Positions 56,683 to 64,000 of a stretch of DNA of 64,000 bases are shown piece by piece. This stretch comes from Chamaelirium japonicum (lineage: Eukaryota; Streptophyta; Magnoliopsida; Liliales; Melanthiaceae): assembly GCA_947650365.1 (NCBI GenBank), contig CANTAL010000095.1:868001-932000 (forward strand), read 5' to 3'. Under the pieces are notes generated by a model that saw only the letters and a list, made by a program, of their open reading frames with translations, ran no database searches and was not told the origin of the DNA. Position numbers and translations under genes: made by a program. Every line of letters begins with the position of its first letter. The stretch's first letter is position 1.

Positions 56683-59600
56683 CGTACGAATGAATTAGAA
56701 TAGATCGTACGAATGAATTAGAATGGATCGTACGAAGGAATTAGAATTGATCGTACGAATGAATTAGAATGGATATATTCGTGCAAATGAATTAGAATGG
56801 ATCATACAAATTAATTAGAATGGATCATACGAATGAATTAGAATGGATCGTACGAATGAATTAGAATCAATCGTACGAATGAATTAGAAGGGATACATTC
56901 GTGCGATCCATTCTAATTCATTCGCACAATCCATTCTATTTCATTCGTACGATCCATTCTTACTCATTGGTACGATCCATTCTAATTCATTCGCACGAAT
57001 GTATCCATTCTAATTCATTTGTACGAATCCATTCTAATTCATTCGCACGATCTATTCTAATTCATTCGCATGAATGTAACCATTCTAATTCATTCGTACG
57101 ATCCATTCTAATTCATTCGTACGATCCATTCTAATTCTTTCACACGATCCATTCTAATTCATTCACACGAATGTATCCATTTGTACGAATGAATTAGAAT
57201 AGATTGCGAATGAATTAGAATGGATCGTACGAATGAATTAGAATGGATCGTGTGAAAGAATTAGAATGGATCGTACGAATGAATTAGAATAGATCGTGCG
57301 AATGAATTAGAATGGATCGTACGAATGAATTAGAATGGATCGTGCTAATGAATTAGAATTGATCGAACGAATCAATTAGCATGGATCGTGCATTCGTACG
57401 ATCCATTCTAATTTATTCGTAAGATCCATTCTAATTCATTCGTACGATCCATTCTAATTCATTCGTACGATCCATTCTAATTCATTCGCACGAATATATC
57501 CATTCTAGTTCATTCGTACGATCCATTCTAATTCATTCGTAAGATCCATTCTAATTCATTCGTACGATCCAGTTTAATTGATTCGCAAGATCCATTCTAA
57601 TTCATTCGCACGAATGTATCCATTCTAATTCATTCGTACGATCCATTCTAATTCATTAATATGATCCATTATAATTCAATCGTACGATCCATTCTAATTC
57701 ATATGCACAAAGGTATCCATTCTAATCCATTCATAGGATCCATTCTAATCCATTCGTACGATCCGTTCTAATTCATTCGTACGATCCATTCTAATTCATT
57801 CGCTCGAATGTATCCATTCTAATCCATTCGTACAATCCATTCTAATCCATTCGTACGATCCATTCTAATTCATTCGCATGAAGTAGATTGGATCGTACGA
57901 ATGAATTAGAATGCATCGTATGAATGAATTAGAATGAATACATTCGTGCGAAAGAATTAGAATAGATCGTATGAATGAATTAGAATGGATCCTTTGAATG
58001 AATTAGAATGGATCGTTAGAATGAATTAGAATGGATCATACGAATGAATTAGAATGGATCGTTCTAATGAATTAGAATTGATCGAACGAATGAATTAGCA
58101 TGGATCGTGCTAATGAATTAGAATGGAACGTACGAATGAATTAGAATGGATCGTGTGAAAGAATTAGAAAGGATTGTATGAATGAATTAGAATGAATTCG
58201 TACGATCCATTCGAATTCATTCGCACGATCCATTCTAATTCATTCATACGATCCATTCTAATTCATTCGTACGATCCATTCTAATTCATTCGCACAAATG
58301 TATCCATTCTAATTCATTCGTACGATTCATTCTTACTCATTCGTATGATCCATTCTAATTCATTCATACGATCCATTCTAATTCATTCATACGATCCATT
58401 CTAATTCATTCGTACGATCCATTCTAATTCATTCGCACAAATGTATCCATTCTAATTCATTCGTACGATTCATTCTTACTCATTCGTATGATCCATTCTA
58501 ATTCATTCGTACGATTCATTCTTACTCATTCGTATGATCCATTCTAATTCATTCGTACGATCCATTCTAATCCATTCGTACAATCCATTCTAATTCATTC
58601 GCATGAATGTAACCATTCTAATTCATTCATTTGATCCATTCTAATTCATTCGTACGATCCATTCTAATTCATTCGTCCGATCCATTCTAATTCATTCGCA
58701 CGAATGTATCTATTCTACTTCATTCATACGATCCATTCTAATTCATTCGTACGGTCCATTCTAATTCATTCGCACAATCCATTCTAATTCATTCGTACGA
58801 TCCATTCTAATTCATTCTAATTCTTTCACACTACGAATGGATTAGAATGGATACCTTTGTGCATATGAATTAGAATGGATCGGACGAATGAATTAGAATG
58901 GATCATATTAATGAATTTGAATGGATCGTACGAATGAATTAGAATGGATACATTCGTGCGAATGAATTAGAATGGATCGTGCGAATCAATTAGACTGGAT
59001 CGTGCGAATGAATAAGAATAGATCATACGAATGAATTAGAATGGATCGTACGAATTAATTAGAATGGATACATTTGTGCGAATGAATTAGAATGGATTGT
59101 ATGAATGAATTAGAATGGATCGTACGAATGAATTAGAATGGATTACACGAATTAATTAGAATGGATCATACGAATGAATTAGAATGGATCGTACGAATGA
59201 ATTAGAATGGATCGTACGAATGAATTAGAATGGATACATTCGTGCGAATGAATTAGAATGGATTGTGCAAATGAATTAGAATGGATCGTGTGAAAGAATT
59301 AGAATGGATCGTACGAATGAATTAGAATGGATCGTGCGAATGAATTAGAATGGATCATACGAATGAATTAGAATGGATCATGTGAAAGAATTAGAATGGA
59401 TCGTACGAATGAATTAGAATGGATCGTGCGAATGAATTAGAATGGATCGTACGAATGAATTAGAATGGATCGTGCTAATGAATTAGAATTGATCGAACGA
59501 ATGAATTAGCATGGATCGTGCATTCGTACGATCCATTCTAATTCATTCGTAAGATCCATTCTAATTCATTCGTACGATCCATTCTAACTCATTCGTACGA

Positions 59601-62600
59601 TCCATTCTAATTCATTCGCACGAATGTATCCATTCTAGTTCATTCGTACGATCCATTCTAATTCATTCGTACGATCCATTCTAATTTGTTCATACGATCT
59701 TTTCTAATTCATTCATACAACCATTCTAATTCTTTCACACGATCCATTCTAATTCATTCGTATGATCCATTCTAATTCATTCGTACGATCCATTCTAATT
59801 CTTTTGTACGATCCATTCTAATTCATTCGTACAATCCATTCTATTTCATTCGTACGATCCATTCTTACTCATTCGTATGATCCATTCTAATTCATTCGCA
59901 CGAATGTATCCATTCTAATTAATTCATACAATCCATTCTAATTCATTCCGTATGATCCATTCTAATTCATTCGCATGAATGTAACCATTCTAATTCATTC
60001 ATTTGATCCATTCTAATTCATTCGTACCATCCATTCTAATTCATTCGTCTGATCCATTCTAATTCATTCGCACGAATGTATCCATTCTAATTCATTCGTA
60101 CTATCCATTCTAATTCATTCATACGAATCCATTCTAATTCATTCGTAAGATCCATTCTAATTCATTCGTATGATCCATTCTAATTCATTCGTACGATCCA
60201 TTCTAATTCATTCGCACGAATGTATCCATTCTAGTTCATTCGTACGATCCATTCTAATTCATTTGTACGATCCATTCTAATTCATTCGCACGATCCATTC
60301 TAATTCATTCGTACGATCAATTCTAATTCATTCGCACGAATGTATCCATTCTAATTCATTCGTACGATCCTGAATTAGAATTGATCGTACGAATGAATTA
60401 GAATGGATACCTTTGTGCATATGAATTAGAATGGATCATACGAATGAATTAGAATGGATCATATTAATGAATTAGAATGGATCGTACGAATAAATTAGAA
60501 TGGATACATTCGTGCGAATGAATTAGAATGGATCGTGCACGAATGTATCCATTCTAATTCATTCGTACGATCCATTCTAATTCATTAATATGATCCATTC
60601 TAATTCATTCGTACGATCCATTCTAATTCATATGCACAAAGGTATCCATTTTAATCCGTTCGTAGGATCCATTCTAATCCATTCGTACGATCCATTCTAA
60701 TTCATTCGTACGATCCATTCTAATTCATTCGCTCGAATGTATCCATTTTAATCCATTCGTACGATCCATTCTAATCCATTCGTATGATCCATTCTAATTC
60801 ATTTGCATGAATGTAACCATTCTAATTCATTCATTTGATCCATTCTAATTCATTCGTACGATCCATTCTAATTCATTCGTCCGATCAATTCTAATTCATT
60901 CGCACGAATGTATCCATTCTAATTCATTCGTACGATCCATTCTAATTCATTCGTACGATCCATTCTAATTTATTCATAAGATCCATTCTAATTCATTCGT
61001 ACGATCCATTCTAATTCATTCGTACGATCCATTCTAATTCATTCGCACGAATGTATCCATTCTAGTTCATTCGTACGATCCATTCTAATTCATTCGTACG
61101 ATGCATTCTAATTCATTCACACGATCCATTCTAATTCATTCGTACGATCAATTCTAATTCATTCGCACGAATGTATCCATTCTAATTCATTCATATGATC
61201 CATTCTAATTCATTCGTACGATCCATTCTAATTCATTCGCACGAATGTATCCATTCTAATTCATTCGTACGATCCATTCTAATTCATTCGTACGATCCAT
61301 TATAATTCCTTCGTACGATCCATTCTAATTCATTCGTACGATCCATTCTAACTCATTCATACAATCCATTCAAATTCTTTCACACGATCCATTCTAATTC
61401 ATTCGTACGATCCATTCTAATTCATTCGTGCAATCCATTCTATTTCATTCGTACGATCCATTCTTATTCATTCGTACGATCCATTCTAATTCATTCACAC
61501 GAATGTATCCATTCGTACGAATGAATTAGAATAGGTTGTACGATTTAATTAGAATGGATCGTACGAATGAATTAGAATGGATCGTACGAAGGATTTAGAA
61601 TGGATCGTACGAATAAATTAGAATGGATCGTACGAATGAATTAGAATAGATCATACGAATGAATTAGAATGGATTGTACGAAGAAATTAGAATGGATCGT
61701 ACGAATGAATTAGAATGGATCGTACGAATGAATTAGAATGGATCATATGAATGAATTAGAATGGATCGTACGAATGAACTAGAATGGATACATTCGTGCG
61801 AATGAATTAGAATGGATCGTACGAATGAATTAGAATGGATCGTACGAAAAAATTAGAATGGATACATTCGTCCGAATGAATTAGAATGGATCATATGAAT
61901 GAGTAAGAATGGATCGTACGAATAAAATAGAATAGATTGTACGAATGAATTAGAGTGGATCCTACGAATGAATTAGAATGGATCGTGTGAAAGAATTAGA
62001 ATGGATTGTATGAATGAATTAGAATGGATCGTATGAATGAATTAGAATGGATCGTGCGAATGAATTCGAATGGATCGTACGAATTCATTCTAATTCATTC
62101 ATACAATCCATTCTAATTCTTTCACACGATCTATTCTAATTCATTCGTAGGATCCATTCTAATTCATTCGTACAATCCATTCTAATTCATTCGTACGATC
62201 CATTTTAATTCATTCGTACGATCCATTCTAATTCATTCGTAAGATCCATTCTAATTCATTCGTACGATCCATTCTAATTCATTCGTACGATCCATTCTAA
62301 TTCATTCGCATGAATGTATCCATTCTAGTTCATTCGTACGATCCATTCTAATTCATTCGTATGATCCATTCTAATTCATTCGCACGATCCATTCTAATTC
62401 ATTCGTACGATCCATTCTAATTCATTCATACGATCCATTCTAATTCATTTGTACGATCCATTCTAATTCATTCGCACGATCCATTCTTAGTCATTCGTAT
62501 GATCCATTCTAATTCATTCGCACGAATGTATCCATAATGGATCATACGAATGAGTAAGAATGGATCGTACGAATGAAATAGAATCGATTGTGCGATGGAT

Positions 62601-64000
62601 CATACGAATGAGTAAGAATGGATCGTACGAATGAAATAGAATGGATTGTACGAATGAATTTGAATGGATCGTGTGAATGAATTTGAATGGATCGTACGAA
62701 TAAATTAGAATGGATCGTGCTAATGAATTAGAATTGATCGTACGAATGAAATAGAATGGATTGTACGAATGATTTAGAATGGATCGTACGAATGAATTAG
62801 AATGGATACATTCGTGCGAATGAATTAGAATGGATACATTCATGCGAAAGAATTAGAATAGATCGTATGAATGAATTAGAATGGATCCTATGAATGAATT
62901 AGAATGGATCGTGCGAATGAATTAGAATGGATCGTACGAATGAATTAGAATGGATCGTGCTAATGAATTAGAATTGATCGAACGAATGAATTAGCATGGA
63001 TCGTGCTAATGAATTAGAATGGAACGTACGAATGAATTAGAATGGATCGTGTGAAAGAATTAGAATGGATTGTATGATTGAAATAGAATGAATTCGTACG
63101 ATCCATTCGAATTCATTCGCACGATCCATTCTAATTCATTCATACGATCCATTGTAATTCATTCATACAATCCATTCTAATTCTTTCACACGATCCATTC
63201 TAATCATTCGTAGGATCCATTCTAATTCATTCGTACGATCCATTCTAATTCATTCGTAAGATCCATTCTAATTCATTCGTACGATCCATTCTAATTCATT
63301 CGTACGATCCATTCTAATTCATTCGCACGAATGTATCCATTCTAGTTCATTCGTATGATCCATTCTAATCCATTCGTACGATCCATTATAATTCATTCGC
63401 ATGAATGTAACCATTCTAATTCATTCATTTGATCCATTCTAATTTATTCGTACGATCCATTCTAAGTCATTCGTCCGATACATTCTAATTCATTCGCACG
63501 AATATATCAATTCTAATTCATTCGCACGATCCATTCTAATTCATTCGTACGATCCATTCTAATTCATTCGTACGATCCATTCTAATTCATTCATAGGATC
63601 TTAGAATGGAATATACGAATGAATTAGAATGGATCGTATGAATGAATTAGAATGGATCGTACGAATGAATTAGAATGGATCGTGCTAATGAATTAGAATT
63701 GATCGTACGAATGAAATTGAATGGATTGTACGAATGATTTAGAATGGATCGTACGAATGAATTAGAATGGATACATTCGTGCGAAAGAATTAGAATAGAT
63801 CGTATGAATGAATTAGAATGGATCCTATGAATGAATTAGAATGGATCGTGCGAATGAATTAGAATGGATCAAACGAATGAATTAGAATGGATCGTACGAA
63901 TGAATTAGAATGGATCGTGCTAATGAATTAGAATTGATCGAACTAATGAATTAGCATGGATCATGCTAATGAATTAGAATGGAATGTATGAATGAATTAG

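Larger units (their letters stand above)
1..64000. repeat. Satellite DNA array filling the whole window (23/28-bp units, both orientations)
   Basis: Every line of the window reads as copies of one short unit, either GATCCATTCTAATTCATTC+GTAC (forward) or its reverse complement (reverse). I saw no stretch of non-repeat sequence, no poly-A tail, no target-site duplication and no unique flank, so both ends of the array lie outside the window. The forward unit has 6 C, 2 G, 6 A and 9 T (35% GC), giving a strong strand asymmetry that changes sign at each orientation switch. GATC and GTAC each occur once per consensus unit. No function can be assigned. Centromeric or other heterochromatic satellite is the most likely class. 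The family is not one I recognise by name. Confidence 0.97.
53488..64000. repeat. Right flank: short alternating blocks built from the same modules
   Basis: Reverse blocks: up to 53858, then 54317-55550, 56663-56903, 57185-57390, 57881-58195, 58831-59520, 60371-60537, 61517-62083, 62536-63093 and 63600-64000. Forward blocks: 53859-54316, 55551-56662, 56904-57184, 57391-57880, 58196-58830, 59521-60370, 60538-61516, 62084-62535 and 63094-63599. Mean block length is about 0.55 kb, shorter than in the duplicated unit, so polarity switches are densest here. It holds the two longest perfect palindromes after the one at the end of copy 2. The array runs off the right edge of the window. Confidence 0.88.

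Noticed and set aside
56901-57134. 77-codon open frame on the + strand
   Set aside because: Same repeat peptide. The only start is a GTG created at a reverse-to-forward join.
62514-62843. 109-codon open frame on the - strand
   Set aside because: It reads the C-rich sense of reverse block 62536-63093, so it is the same repeat peptide. Its length comes from several stop-skipping variants in a row.
1-64000. CRISPR array
   Set aside because: The repeats are contiguous with no unique spacers and occur in both orientations.
1-64000. Human satellite II/III (ATTCC)n
   Set aside because: The window is rich in CATTC, but the basic period is 23 bp with ATTC tetramers, not an ATTCC pentamer. No diverged pentamer ladder is visible.
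1-64000. CENP-B box in each unit
   Set aside because: ATTCGTACGATCC matches the TTCG and the following A and C of the known box (TTCG....A..CGGG), but the CGGG half reads CATT, so only six of nine key bases fit. Given the short unit this is likely chance.
1-64000. Telomeric repeat
   Set aside because: There are no TTAGGG, TTTAGGG or TTAGG runs. TTAG appears only within GAATTAGAATGG.
1-64000. Bacterial origin or methylation cluster because of dense GATC sites
   Set aside because: GATC occurs simply because it is part of the 23-mer. There are no DnaA boxes, no AT-rich unwinding element and no genes nearby.
1-64000. Transposon terminal inverted repeats at the polarity joins
   Set aside because: The inverted arms are themselves satellite units with no internal unique sequence, transposase remnant or flanking target duplication.

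Overview
The whole 64 kb is one non-coding eukaryotic satellite (minisatellite-type) array with no unique sequence at either edge. I found no gene, RNA gene, transposon, virus-like element or CRISPR array. The building block is a 23-bp unit whose first 19 bases are GATCCATTCTAATTCATTC and which closes with GTAC (exact copy at 5-27). A recurrent 28-bp variant carries five extra bases. I cannot name the species from this. Array size, unit length and the lack of coding sequence point to a eukaryote. The commonest unit variants are CG to TG or CA changes at the unit's two CpG sites, which points to a genome with cytosine methylation, such as a plant or a vertebrate. That last step is inference.

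The array is not a simple head-to-tail ladder. Reading along the + strand, the unit flips orientation 73 times, giving 74 alternating blocks of about 0.2 to 2.8 kb. There are 37 forward blocks (C-rich strand up, about 59% of the window) and 37 reverse blocks (GAATGAATTAGAATGGATC), plus four tiny orientation islands of 13-19 bp. The same junctions between forward and reverse blocks recur at many places. So inverted segments formed a limited number of times and were then copied as large composite modules.

Layout: (1) 1-11409, left flank, 12 blocks, with its own 2,786-bp-spaced segment duplication. (2) 11410-32143, copy 1 of a 20.7-kb higher-order unit. (3) 32144-53487, copy 2 of that unit, directly head to tail, 21.3 kb. 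(4) 53488-64000, right flank, made of short blocks built from the same modules. Copies 1 and 2 can be followed base for base over their whole length. The distance between matching points changes only at eight indels, seven of which are almost exactly whole numbers of repeat units. One of these is a 612-bp tandem duplication present only in copy 2. In one 940-base stretch compared by eye the copies differ at about eight positions.

Taken together this is a young, actively rearranging satellite. It has a small palindrome-bearing unit, multi-kilobase modules of alternating polarity, and a recent 20-kb tandem duplication. Transcripts would be self-complementary at every block boundary. A centromeric, pericentromeric or other heterochromatic location is plausible but cannot be shown from the sequence. 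The four open reading frames longer than 60 codons are artefacts of the repeat.
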